Shown here: positions 1-14,100 of the stretch, piece after piece
How positions within the stretch are numbered: the first letter of the stretch is position 1
Layout: each line of letters opens with the position of its first letter
DNA from: Sipunculus nudus
Taxonomy: Eukaryota > Annelida > Sipuncula > Golfingiida > Sipunculidae
NCBI GenBank assembly: GCA_026874595.1
Contig: CM049316.1
Location: forward strand, 19,121,839 to 19,185,838
Direction of reading: 5' to 3'
Length of the DNA stretch: 64,000 nt
The notes under the pieces: generated by a model
What the model saw: the letters and a program-made list of their open reading frames with translations, nothing else
Told to the model about the DNA's origin: nothing
Databases searched by the model: none
Made by a program: the position numbers and the translations under genes

Positions 1-117
1 ACATTTTTATTTCCCCTTCAGTATTTTCCTCTAATGCTACTTACTTAAGTTAGTGACTGGTATTGCCTGTGTCAGTTGCTTCTTCATTATATTCCCTTTT
101 CTGTTGTGACGTTCCAG

Positions 118-228
118 GAACGACAAGAAGACCAACTTGAGGAGAGGATTTGCCAAAAGTGCTATGCGCTTAATCCACATGATAGACTCACTAGTATTAA
201 CTGCAAACGGGACTTCTCCCTGAAAAAG
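118..228 (+). CDS. RNF31: RBR-A exon: degenerate zinc-ribbon unit 1
   Basis: 111-bp exon, phase 0 at both ends, between CAG at 115-117 and GTGAGT at 229. It encodes 37 residues with [11 protein letters not shown] and then INCKRDF. Its layout matches the exon at 592-702, but the third zinc-ligand position is Ser (AGT) where the sister exon has Cys (TGT), so this finger probably binds zinc poorly or not at all. The Cys pairs resemble the zinc fingers that precede the NZFs in HOIP. Confidence 0.7.
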
Positions 229-3200
229 GTGAGTATGGCTGATAATAATCTGAGAGATCGAACAAAAACAAATACCACTGACACACAAATACAAATTTCT
301 TTATACATAACAACTTTAAATCCAAAAAGACAAATCCAACAGACCTCTTGTTAGGATTTTGAATATCTTGGATTGCAATGAAAATAACCTAACTATTTGA
401 ATTGTTTGTAATTGAAAACACCAATTTTGTACCTGAAAGAAAAAAATAGTCGGAAAGATCGAACACTAAAATACCACAAGCCGACAAAATACAGATTTCT
501 TTATACATGAATCACTTTAAGAGCAAAGGTTAGATCCATGTCTAAATTTCATTTCTTCTTTGTTAGATTTTATTCGGTTCTGTCATTCCAGGAAAAAACA
601 AAAGAACAACTTGTTGAGAAGATCTGTCCAAATTGCTTTGCGCTCAGTCCTGAAGACAGCATCAGTTGTGTTAGCTGCAAACAGGACTTCTCTCCATGCA
701 TGGTGAGCAGGACCAGTAATAATCAAGAAGAGAACAATCATGACTCATATTAATCCGAAAGATAAAAAAAAATACGTCCAACGAGGGACACAGATTTCTT
801 TAAACATGAATCGCTTTAGCAAAGAACAGATCCAACAGACCTCACGGATTTTACTAAGTCTACGATAGGATTTTGAATATCCTCAATCGCATTAAAAATG
901 TTTCCTTATTTAATTGTGGATAATAAAAACCAACACTTGTGTACCTGAGTTCTTTAGCGAATTAACTTTAGCCTCATTGAAATCAGTGAAAAGGTCTACG
1001 TTTGTTTAAGCACCCATATGTTCATTTACTTCAGTATATAGATGATTATATACTTTTGAATATCCTTTTCTCAATTTTAGCGGGAATGGAATTGCCAATA
1101 TTGCACATATCAAAATCCATATGGAAAAAAGATGTGTGTTATTTGTGGGAAGACCAACAAGGTTCCACACGTCCGTCCAGGCGAACAGCACACAGACAAG
1201 GTCAGTTATACAGTCCTTTTTCACATTATCAGTTGATACCCCTATCCTGTAACGGATATCTGAAATAATACAAAAAAAGAAAACCCACACACAAAGTTAT
1301 TAAAATGTAAAACAAAGCTTGAATTTTGATCGAATTATTACTTTATATGTTGAATACTTGTCGAAAAGTTATTTTATATTTTGCAAAACCTTGTTGGGTG
1401 GGGTTTCCTCGAAGAGATGCGAAAACTATGAACACTTATAATATATGAATAGATATACATGTGATAATAATAAGAATGTATGTCATATCCAGTGCTTTTC
1501 TTTCTTAACTATGAAGTATGCTCTCAAAGAGAAGGCTAATCGGCATTTCGATACACACGCACACACACTTACAGAGCCAGTAATACGGTGTTTTTCACAT
1601 TACTGTTTCCTTTTCGAATTCCCCTGTTCGCTGTTCCCATAACGTGCATCCAGTACCTCAGTGTGTCAAAACGTACCTGTATCGGAAAAGAAACAGGAAA
1701 AAGAAAATAAAACCCATTCGTTGAACGTTGAATTCTTGGGCAAAAACTTTTTTTATTTTTTTTTTATTCCAACAACACGTTGAAGGGTACAGTTATAAAG
1801 CGTTGGTTGCTCAATGACGAAAGAGCATGAAAAGACTTTCAGAAAATATTCATTTGTTTGACTTATTAGTTGCATCAAAATATGTATACAAACCTGCCTC
1901 ACTCATGCAGCCTTTTCAGGCATTATTTAATTTGAAGCATTTATATGTGAGTCTCTTTAACCTTTCAAGTTCGCTGCTCTTTCTTTTATACATAAAGTTT
2001 TAACTAAAAATTCTTTAAATAACTTTAATACTGGTTTAATACTTTTCCTAACACCTGCACCTGCACACACACAGACAGACACACACACATGTATCTGTTC
2101 CTTAAATGTATCACTGCATTTAAAGTAATATCATTATTAGTACCAAGCATCACATGAACATATTCTAGATTATTATCTTTTAAAATATTACATTTCAGAC
2201 CATATCTTTTTCACAAAGATACATTCCCAAAAGAGATGTTTCATGTTCTTCCTCAGCTGTGCAATAGGTTCTTCTTTGATGAAAATTTTACTAAAATTGG
2301 ATTAAGAGTAAACATCTGTGCAGTGCACAAAGTTGAAAATATCTTAACTTTGGAAAATAGTTTTTCTGTAAATAACCTCCGTCAATCATATCATCCGCTA
2401 AAGCTAATTCACTTTTCCATCTCATGTGGGCTTTAACTTGTTTTACACACTTCTTAATAATCAATGTATACTAAACATAATTTCAATAACAACTCAAATT
2501 TGAGGTTTTCCTGGTTAATACATAAAATTGAACCTAACATGTCCCCCCATTTTTAGTAGAATTGCTTCCAGTAGGCTTCTATAATGTACATAATTGCAAT
2601 AACAGTGACATTTATCTTCAAGTTCTTTATTTGGAAAAGTCTAAAGCCTTATGGTTTGCTTGAAATTAAATCATAAATAAAATTACAATTTACGAATTTA
2701 AGGTGTCTATAAAATCAATGTCCATCGATTTTATTTAATTAGGTAAACCAAAAAGACTGTGTCAATGTGTTATTTGCATTTACCTATCCTAAATTATATG
2801 TACATAAAGCTTGGATTACGTTCAGTCAAAAAGCTGATTTGTGTATAAATATTTTATGTGCATCTTGTGTCAAGTGTCGGGGCAAATTAAATGGTCAGTC
2901 GTTAGCATCTCCGAAATAAAAAGATTGATTGATTTGGACTTTCAGAAGGAAACCCAAGGAAATCAAAGGCTCTCTTGCAGCCGGATTTTCATAGGTTGTC
3001 TTTGAGTGCATGCAGCACATGTCCTAGGGAATATGCTCACTGTATCGTATCCAATCCAAGAGTATTTTACTTTAATATCATTCCAAGTGTTCTTCTCTGT
3101 GAGATTCCAGGTCTATCGTGACATCATGAAATTGTATCGAACAGGTTTTCATAACTTACAATTGTGTATGATACAACTGGTCATGACTAAGCAAAGTAAA

Positions 3201-4466
3201 ATTTGTGAGCATGGTGACATTAAAATCATTAAAACATTTCCATCATAAATCCTAAGAGGATAATTAGTAGGATTTTGATTTCTCACAATTTTTATTTTTG
3301 CAGTTTAAGCCAATGAAGATCCCATTTGTGATTTTCCTGATAGATGATCCAATCCTATTGGATTGTTATCTCCACTGTGACTTATGTGTGCCTCTCTCTC
3401 TCTCTCCCTTCCTCTCTCTCTCTCTCTCTCTCTCTCTGTACATGTAAAAACAAATACAGGAAAAAGTTCCTGCAATTCTAGGTAAGTGTTAACTCCTGGA
3501 CCACAAACTGCAAAAAAATCTTCAACCAAAACACAGTGAAACTCAGCAACAGCTACGTGCCAAGCATGAAATGATATCGGCAAATAACCAAAGACTCCTC
3601 AGTCATGAAAGAGAGAAAGGAAACACTAAAGTTACAAACACAAATTGAAATTGCAGAAATAAAAAAATAAATGTCCGATTAAGGAGCGATTTTTAACATG
3701 GAGCGCAGTTTCCTAGGCCACAGTCTTCAGACAAGACAATAGCAACGAAGAAACATGCATCTGACTAAAAGTGAACACATATAAAACCCATTATCACGGA
3801 TATATCAGATGCTTTAGCTTTAAAATGAGAATTAGAACAACATCACCACATTAAGTCAATATGTAATGAATTTAAAAGTAAACCAAACCATATTCAACCA
3901 TATTCCATCAAGTGGAAAATACTCGGGGATTACTATGTAACAACAACAAAAAATTTATCTTTGCAACATGGAGAAATAGTTCATTATACGCAGAGCACAT
4001 TAAATAGTAGAAGCGAACTGACCACTACATGTAAGCACAAGGCCAAACACATACTTTGGAACATCAAGTAATCCTACGGATCCCCACCCAACCAGCACAA
4101 CAAAATAGCCACCTGGACTACGAGAGCCTCAACGAGCCAGTAATCCCATCTTAACCCAAAATATATAATTGAAGTATATACACAAATTTGATATTCTCAG
4201 GGTGTACCTGAGGACTGTCCTTATGAAACAGGATTGTCCGAAAATATACATTATAAAGTGTGGCGCCTTTTAGATAAAAACATGTTAATTTGCACATATA
4301 TATTATAAACCAGTTAGCTCCGTTAGTCTATTGTACATAAACTCACACACACGCACACACACATCAAATGAGGGTATACCTTAGGAGTGAGCCCAGCTAA
4401 AAGCTTCCTTACTCAAAAGTAATGTCGTACAATATTATAAAAAAAGTCCAGCACACTATATATGAT

Positions 4467-4522
<56 letters not shown>

Positions 4523-4764
4523 GTCAATGAACATAAAAAGAAGAGAGACATCAACGCCAACAGATGTTGGCGTTGATGTCCCTCTTCTTTTTACGTTCAT
4601 TGTCTGTCTAAGCCAGCACCCGGAGAATTTAGAAATATATATATATATATACGAAGAAGAGTGGCGCCTTTTAGATAGATTAACACATTTATTTACACAT
4701 ATATGTTAAATCATTTAGCAATATTCACAATATTATAAAAAAAGTCCAGCACACTATATATGAT

Positions 4765-4810
<46 letters not shown>

Positions 4811-5039
4811 GTCAATGAACATAAAAAGAAGAGAGACATCAACGCCAACAGATGTTGGCGTTGATGTCTCTCTTCTTTTTACGTTCATTGTCTGTCTAAG
4901 CCAGCACCCGGAGAATTTAGAAATATATATATATATATACGAAGAAGAGTGGCGCCTTTTAGATAGATTAACACATTTATTTACACATATATGTTAAATC
5001 ATTTAGCTCTGTAAGTCTATTGTGAATAAACACATACAC

Positions 5040-5101
<62 letters not shown>

Positions 5102-8100
5102 CAATAGCATTAGGTAATGCGTCAACATCACCCGGGCGTCTTGGCCACATAGGGTTCAGCTTCAGTTTATACAAATTTAGAAGATTCAAGGAGACGATCT
5201 ATGTGCAATAACAGATCAGCACGGTTCCATTCTTTCATCTTTCAGACATCGGTGCTATTTTAACATTTACTTTTTTAAAGAAATAAACTGCATACGAGAA
5301 AACTGTTTCACATTGAAGATCATATAAACAGATATCATTAAGACAGTAATCTTACAAGGCGGGGGAATAGAAATAAAAGTGATCCAATGCTCTATATGTA
5401 GACAGCTAAACCGAATCACGTTTTAAGTTTCCTTTTACTGAAAATAATGTTAGTATCCAGATAAAGACTACGACCAAGATTTAGTAGGTACGGAAGGTCA
5501 CAGGAAACATGACTCTAACTCAGTGGATGGGTTTAGATACAGTTTATATGGGTTTATATTATGTGACACGGGCGTAAGTCCTGTTGTGGCACTCGCGTCT
5601 GGCCGCGTATTACATTCTATGTTTAATCCGTACTGGTTGAACTCTCGTTGTCATGTTTAGCCTTGGGTTTTTACGCCTTGCCGAGGTCACGTGATGAGCT
5701 TGGTATGTGGAGATACACGGCGCTGTTTTTCTAGAGAGTTCCTGAAACTCGTGTTGTGCAAGCTCTTATAGACTGTTCGAGAAGTGGAACATTCTCGGCT
5801 TGAGGTGTGAAGGTATATAAAGGGGCTTTGTTTTAGAACGGGAGGGCAGAGAGCAGAGAAGATTCCAGCGGACGCAGAGGCGTGTGTCAGATTCTAAGAC
5901 CTTATCCGACTAATGCGGCAATTATAGATTTTCAAAGACTTTCTCCTGGATTTTATGCATTTGGACTTAAGTTTACTTTCTGGATTGTTGCAAGAGCTTT
6001 ACACTGGACTGTCATTCTCCGAGAGTATACATTTAAAGGACTTACCGTTGTGATGATGTTGGTTTCCAGGTACTGTGCACATTATTTTTCTATGTGATTG
6101 TATTGACTTGTTGTTATACCGCCATTTTACTGTATAATTGTATTGATTTAGTGTATTGTAATGTTAGGGTTGTTTTAAGAATAAATTATAGTTATTTGTT
6201 AATAAAAAAACACTGACTTCTTTATTCATTCCCCTAGACATTTCACGATACCTAGTGTCACAGAATCTGATTTTTTTTAAATCTCCATTACAAAATTTGT
6301 GTTCATCACGCATACGTGATCTGTTTATATTAGGTTCCGTAACAACAGTCTTTATCGTTTCGGCATTCATACTGAAAATCTTAAAATGCGTGCAACATGA
6401 TATTTCAAAAGGCAGATATGATAAGAAATATACAGTAATCCGCAGCAAGTCTGTATGGAGTACCAAAGCAGCCGTTACAGCAGACGGGTCTTTTAAAAGA
6501 GTACAGTAGAACGTCCGAACAACATTTATCCGAAAAATTGTTCATTTGAAATAAAAAACGGAGAACCGAAATTTTGATCATTTATCCAAAATCTGAACAA
6601 TAACAAAAAAATCCCGAAAGAATGGTATAAACGACTGTCTTATATAAAACAAAAGTAGCCACATCAGCGGTGAAACATATTGCCGACTGATTAGTGCACC
6701 CGAGCGTAAGCAGTAGGTGTGGAAACACTGCCCCGTCTGCCGGGGTTGTCCTCGCAGAATGCACAGGCCGGGGTAATTAACCTGTACAAACAAAATATAA
6801 CAACAGACCATAACTAAACAGCCGTCCGCAGGTTGTAGGTGTGATAGACTCAGCCTCGCCGATCCTTGTAGTCCTCTGCTCAGCTTTGATAAGGGTGGCT
6901 TTAAAGGATAGCTTTGATCTTCGATCCGGTAGTCGCCAAGGCCTAAGTACAGCGCTGAGCATAAGTTGAGTTTACGTGCGCCTCCGTTATTTACTCACAA
7001 AGTCTATTAGCCAGATTATTTCTGCCCGAAATATGGGAATTTCGATAAGCTAAAATCGTTCATTACGATTGCAGTCTGAAGTCTGAGCTTTATATAAACA
7101 ATGCTACGAAGCTGATTAAACCATTGTAATAGTCAATGTCAACACGATTTACTGCTCATCCTGCTTATTCTCCACGTGGAGTTTTACATACTAGTAACTT
7201 TTACTCGTCAATGGAGTCACGTAAGCGTCTTGTCCTGTCAGTTGATGACAAGCTGTCGATCCTTGCAAGACTTGACAGGTGTACCAAGCCAACTGATCTC
7301 GCAAGAGAATTCAACGTCGAAAGATCTACGATCAGCGACATTTACGTTTTGTTTGACTACTTTGAAATAAAACTGTGCACATAAACTTGTTTACTTCTGC
7401 ATTCAACCGATCCTCTCGCTTGTCATTTCCATAAAATACAGAACAAATATAAAGGTTCAAGTAGTTAACCTATCTGCTGAGAGATGGCAGCACTTTCGAG
7501 GTCATGGCAGGTCATTCCAGTTATCATGGCAGCCACGCGTGGCATGATGTAGGTACGATACCGATTGTATCCAGCGCAGGTTCACTGTTCACCAATAATT
7601 ATATAATAATAATCAAGTGTTCTATATGATTAATTTATTAAAATATGAGCACACGTTTATCAGAGGCTAGCTTAATTTGGAACGGTCAATATCTGGAAAT
7701 GTCCCAAACTCGGCCGAAGGCCTAATCACGGTGATTCCCAGATCAATTTTATGCGAAATCGTTCATCCGAACGACCGTTCATCCGAACAAAAAGCTTGTC
7801 CCCCGAGACTTTCGGATAAACGACGCTCTGCAGTATTTCTGTTAGCATGCTGTCTTCAGCGTAATCCACCATGAATATGCTTTGGTTTAAAATTAATATA
7901 AAAATTATCATAGGTTTCGCAATAACGGGTTGTTACCCGAGGGAGGCTGAAGCTTGACGTCAGCATGTGTAATCCGTAAAGGAAATATTTTACTTATTAC
8001 AAAGATATGTTCATCTGGGGAAAACATTTTAGAGATTTGATTTGCACCCTGGAAAGGCTGCTTGAATTCAGGGAGATCAATCATCCAGAGGCTTTGGCGA

Positions 8101-11100
8101 AATATGTCGCAAGAGAAAAAGGACAACGCGACTTGATAAACATTCTGGATATGGAAATTTCGGAATTCAGGGGATCTTTGACATTGGTTTAGGTTTAATA
8201 CCTAACAAAACATAAATCCAATCACATATCAGTCTCAAAGCGATGAAAACGTTTGTTTCACCATTAGAGTTAGAAAAAAATGTAGTTATGTTTACTGTAT
8301 GTTGGTCTGTATGTAGATCTATATAGGCTTATTACGCAAGCCAGGCCATTCTGTCTCTTCTATATTTGTTTTTCCAGGCATTTGGCCTAGTTATTTCTGT
8401 AACATGTATTATTAACTGTTTGTGACACATGTAACCAATTTCTCATGTTCCGTTTGAATCCACTTACAGGCCGATGAGAAGCACAATGGGGAATATACAC
8501 TTGGAGATAAACCTGATAGTCAAGAAAACTGTATTTATGAGATTCTGGGCAAGTTCATAGGAGAACTGTTGGGGCAAGGCTCACTGGTAAGTCAGACGCT
8601 ACAACAACTTTGCTTCAGCATAAGACATGAGAAGGGTGCTTTACAGCAATAATGAATGTATACGGGCAAAGTCAAGATGTATCCGGCTATAATAATCTTA
8701 ATTTCCGTCTTGTTCAGCTTTTCATATATTATATTCTCGTATTTCGCCTCAATATGCTGTTATACGCTAAAGTGTTTTGATGTTTTCCTAAATGGTCAAT
8801 CCGCAATTTTTATTTCAGGCAGGATGTCTAAATTTTGTTTATATAATTCATGGTTAGAGTCATGATAAATTTTTATAGTATGCATTAATCTCATCAGTAA
8901 TAGATAAAAAATGTAGTGTGAGTACGAAACAGGATTGGCGATACATTTTATGTGCAAAAATAATGTTATATATAATAATAATTATTATTATTCAAATGTA
9001 TACAACACAAAAATTAATATATGCCATCTGAATCCATGGCTTGCTTTATCTTTAACCAGAGTTAAGTCCAAAATTACTCCAGAATACTTTCTAGAGTACT
9101 AAGTTCTCGTACTCGAATACTGTCTTTAAAATGACGAAAGTACTCTTACAAATACTCGAGTACTTTGAAGGTACTCATACAGAACGTGTACTTTTAGGAG
9201 TAGTTTAAACGAATTATATTACTCTACTTCATTACAAATCCAAACATTTCAAATACACTTCAGCGATTAGCTTCTTTAATAAAGTAACTTGCACATGGGA
9301 ACAATGATTAACCCCACTAATGGGGGTGATTGTTAGCAGGTGCTAAGACTTCTAGTCAGTAGATGATATAATCCAGTTAATCCCTCATAGCAAACAGTGA
9401 TTCAGCTGATGACCCCTGTCAGTTTGCACCCGGTATTACCATAATAATATTTTTCTCCAAACATGTGTATCATAATTAGCAAACAATGCGATGTTAACGA
9501 ACTCCTGAAATAAAGACGTATATGTATTGCCTGAGTAATCAGTTGGCCAATGGGCATAATTAAAGTTAAGGTGAATATATATGAGATTGCCCAACATTGG
9601 ACATATCTTTCAGTTTTTACTTGTCAGTAGGTGAGTATGGATAGCTTCTGGGGACAATATCCGTCTATATATCCAAGCTTACAAGGCTTTTCGCCATCAG
9701 AAACAAACTTCATCAGTCACTGGCTATTTGGCAGAACAACCACTTGAAGAAACCTACAACCCACTTTAATTTTGGAGGATGGCCGAGGGTCAGTTTTTGT
9801 GCCCTTGATTGGTACATAAAAGGATCAGTAATAAGGAAACATAAGATTGACGAAGAATAAATAAATGCCTGTTTGTTGGCAAGAAAGTGTGCAAATATAG
9901 GTTACGTAAAAATATAGTGATTAGATTTGGTATATATTATTGACAGATTAGTCGCACCTGAACAAAACACTTTTGTTTGGATAAAGATAAGTAGAAAATA
10001 AGTCACGGTCAGTAATAAAGCCTTAAAATGTGTTAACTGCGGGTGCCTAGCTGCCATCAGTCCAAATACGTTATGTTTGCATATATTACACACTTTGACC
10101 GAATAATACAATTGCGAATTTTTAGGAATTTATACACAGTCGATTCTCCCTGAACCTGTCGCGCGATATGTAACTGGGATTTACCACTCTACCTATTGTT
10201 AATGCAAATCTTTATACGATCTGTGATCAGATGTGACACAGATTTATTTCTCACAGAACGTAAAAAGCATACCCCAGTGTTATAACCTGAACACGTCTTT
10301 GATAACGTCGTTCTTACAACAGACATAATGATGTTATGCATCTAGACGTTGCATTTCTTCCCGAGGAAAATTCAAGCAAAACAGATTCAGCCTGCAGATT
10401 TTACAGATTTACTTTTCGTAAAGGTGAAGATGTTTTATTACCTGTTGTCACTGCGACCTGAGTGACAAATGCACATTGCTTTTCACGATCAAAGGCTACA
10501 ATTTTAACATTGACGGACACAGGGACGATATCTGCAAGTTCTAAAATAATACATTTTTTTTTCCGTTATGCTTTATTCTAGCCGAATACGAATATCTTAT
10601 ACTGTATTTATGCTGACAGATGGCTGCTGGTTTGCCCAGCATACATTCCGACTATGAAGAAAACGCCCAACAGTTTGGAGAAAGATTGGAAAAAGAATGC
10701 ACCATCTGTACAGTGATATGTGATTTTGAACGGGCAAGTGTTATCTTATGATTTAGTTTACTGTCTTGGGTCTAAATACCATTGTTGTCAAATTCGAATA
10801 AATTACAAGTAATGGCATTTAAGTATGCAAACTCATGATAAGTAAATATATATCAATTATTTCTCTATCGACTTTCCGTCTACCACATATGCCAGCTGTT
10901 TTCATTGGTGAATTTTATGTTTGCCCCTTATAATGCCTCCTACTGATACTCTTTATACTAGTGTCACCATTTCGTTTGTGTATGTTCAAATTGCTAAAAT
11001 TATATTATCAATACCAATTATATTCACACTCGGTAATACATATATATTTCCTTTGACATTGTAAGTAACTGTAAGTTATTACATTTCTTCAACAGATGGA

Positions 11101-14100
11101 GACTGCCATTCATTGCAAATGCTCTATCTGTCAAGACTGTTTCAAACAGTACTACGAGATGGTTATAAGGGAGAAACAACCAAACCAGTTCTTCTGTCCT
11201 GCATGCCAAGAGCCGACCATGAATCCACAAGACGACAAATCTCTCGAGCATCTGGGATTTCTTGAAAATCGGGTAACCATTCTGCAAACTTACTTGCATT
11301 CAGTCTTCTATGTGAAAACAGCAAGGGACCTCACATATAAATTGCCCACTGACAAGAAAATCTTCAGGGTAGTATTATAAATTATGTATTTATAAACTAG
11401 ACAAGCAACTATAAAGCCTTTGTTATCACTTGTGTCAGCTGATCCATCCAATAAAAAGGGAATTAAACATACATCTAAGATATGAGACTTTCATATCGGA
11501 ACTTCATTCTTCAAAAAGAGGCATACCGTCTAAACTCGACGAAAAGTCAGTTTGTGAGCGATACTTGGCGCAGCTGTACATCCAGTCGAAGAGAAAGCAC
11601 CTTCTCTTCCAATCAAAGAGAAAAACAACATCTATCATTTCAATGTATATTTCACTTTAACATATAACAACATATTTCAACAGGTGAATGGACCACGTAT
11701 TGTCTTTTTATATGATTAAAGACATGATTTGTCCCGTTTACTATTTTAACACGTGGGTTCTTTCGACATATTTAAGCTACGGCACCTGTTGAATGAGGAG
11801 CTGAATGAGCTGCTTCAAACGAAAAATCGGGACTGGACTCTCGCTGACGAGGGAGATTTCTTTTGGTGTTCCCACGTGAGTATCAATAATATAGACCCAG
11901 CTGATTCGTTAATCAGGCTTGCTCATTCTCACATGATACGTACTTTCGGCAGTATTGGAGTAATACTAATATCATGGGTTTAATCATGTGCTGCTGAAAA
12001 TGTTGTCTCGTCTGATGAGCAGTAGGACGTGTTTTGCATATCTGGCAATGTAAATGTTTAGAATAAAGAATCTGGTCTAAAGCATACACGATTACCTTGC
12101 TTTTCACATACTTTTAGTGCACCTACGGATTCGCCGTGCGCACTGAAGAAATCATGCAGAAGTGTCCTAACTGCAACAAGAACAACTGCATCAAGTGCAA
12201 AGTTAAGGTATGAATTAATTTTTAGTTCAAAATATTTCACGTGTTACTTCGGTGGTCACGGGGCCATAAAGATCCTCCAAAAGAATATAAAATATCTTTT
12301 CTCACCTTAACACTATTTATTTCTTTAATCCATACCTGGAAATCTTAATATGTTGGACTAAATAATCATTAAAATAATGTGATCATATTATTATGTGACT
12401 AACTGTAGTTTGATAGGGTAAGAATCATAGAGATTTACTGGTTTGAATGAAAGGTATTACGTCATCGAACAGGAATACCGAACTGCTTCATCGAAGTTCC
12501 TGGCTGGGTCCAATACCTAATTAATTTAGTACTCACTACACTTCAATAACTGTTACGCTGATTTGGGTCCTTGATAATTTTGAGATCTTTCTTGGCCCCT
12601 TGATAAACAGCTTTGTAGCCATACAGATTCCTGACGGAATCTTGGAAGAAGCCTCCGATACCATTAAGCAGTAATCCGTGCATAGCCGAGTCAGTGGTGA
12701 GACTATGAAGGGAATATGAACTGTAACATTAATTATGGACTACATGGTACAGAAACATTTATTAGTATAGTGTCAGTGTAAGTGTCAGTGTACACTTCTA
12801 TACAACAACATTTTTTTTAATATATGATACATTAATATGCGATAGTTTCAATGTTTGCCCATTTATTTGGATGCTTTAAGTGGGAGGAAGGTCATGTAGG
12901 AAAAACATGCGACGAGTACCAAATCTACCAAGCGTCCAAAGAGGCTAAAGGTGCCAAGCAACTCCTTCAGCTAAATGAAAAAAGTGAGGGCCTATATTTC
13001 TTACCTTCTGTTCTTCTGCAGTAACCACCAACGTCTTCATTTACAATTTTCACTCTTTATAAGACTAATCACTACTTATTCCTCTACTATGCCATTAATA
13101 TAGATAGCAGTTTAATCAGTGAAAAGCCTTAAATATGTAATTAACATATATTTTTCTTGATAGTGAAACATAGTTTCATGTGATTTACCAGGCTGTCCCG
13201 AGTGTAAGAAGAAGTTTATTCTGGACAGAGGAGGGTGTAAACATTTGACATGCCCCTATTGTAAACATGACTTCTGTGAAGGATGTCACAAACCCTTCAA
13301 AAAAGCCCAAGTACGTATAATATTCAGTATTATTATATTCATAACAATTACAAACGTCAAAATAAATTAGCGGAACAAATATTAAATAGCCGAATTTAAA
13401 ATCAAATGAAAAGGTAAATTAAATATTTTTTTCTGGTAAATCAAAATCGCATAAAAGACAAGCCTTTCATAACGATTTCAGTAAATGACAGCATGCCTGT
13501 GCTCCATATCAGATACATTCATAATAGGTGTATTAAAAGCCGATTGAATGAATATTGAGGAAATCGCATTGTTTCAGTATTGCGGGATGTTCAAAGAATG
13601 TGGCACAAAGGGATTCCATGCACATCACCCAAGGAACTGCATTTATTACCTGCGAGACTTCGACCTGCAGAAACTAGTAACCTTACTGACAGTAAGTCCA
13701 GAAGAGGAATTAGAAAGATATAAAGTAACATGGCAGATGCAACGCAAACAACACAAGTAAAATAATCAATAAAAATAGAATACTACATTATAAAAAGAAA
13801 TGGGAAACATATGGAACTAGAAATCTGCATTTTCAGGAATGCAAGCCTCAACCATGTGGGGGGGGGGCGCTATTCTGGAATGCTCCCAAAAACATTTTCC
13901 AGTCACTTATTCTGCCAATAATAGCAGGTTAATTGTGTATAAACGACTGTACATTTGTGAATATTCTTAAATGACGTTATTGAATCTTGATCATGTGTCG
14001 GATCTACACCAAAATCTAATTTATCCTTCATTTGCAATTTTTCCAAATGCCCTGAAAATGCTTGAAATTCCTTTCATGATTGCACGAGTTATATTATGAA

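Noticed and set aside
3111-3211. Possible RBR-A exon after a good pyrimidine tract and CCAG
   Set aside because: Donor is weak (CATG|GTGACA) and leaves a phase that does not fit the neighbouring phase-0 exons; no domain recognised.
4527-4997. Two identical 60-codon open frames
   Set aside because: They are translations of the duplicated foldback palindrome.
5882-6097. 71-codon open frame inside the LTR
   Set aside because: Lies across the R/U5 region of an LTR and has no recognisable content.
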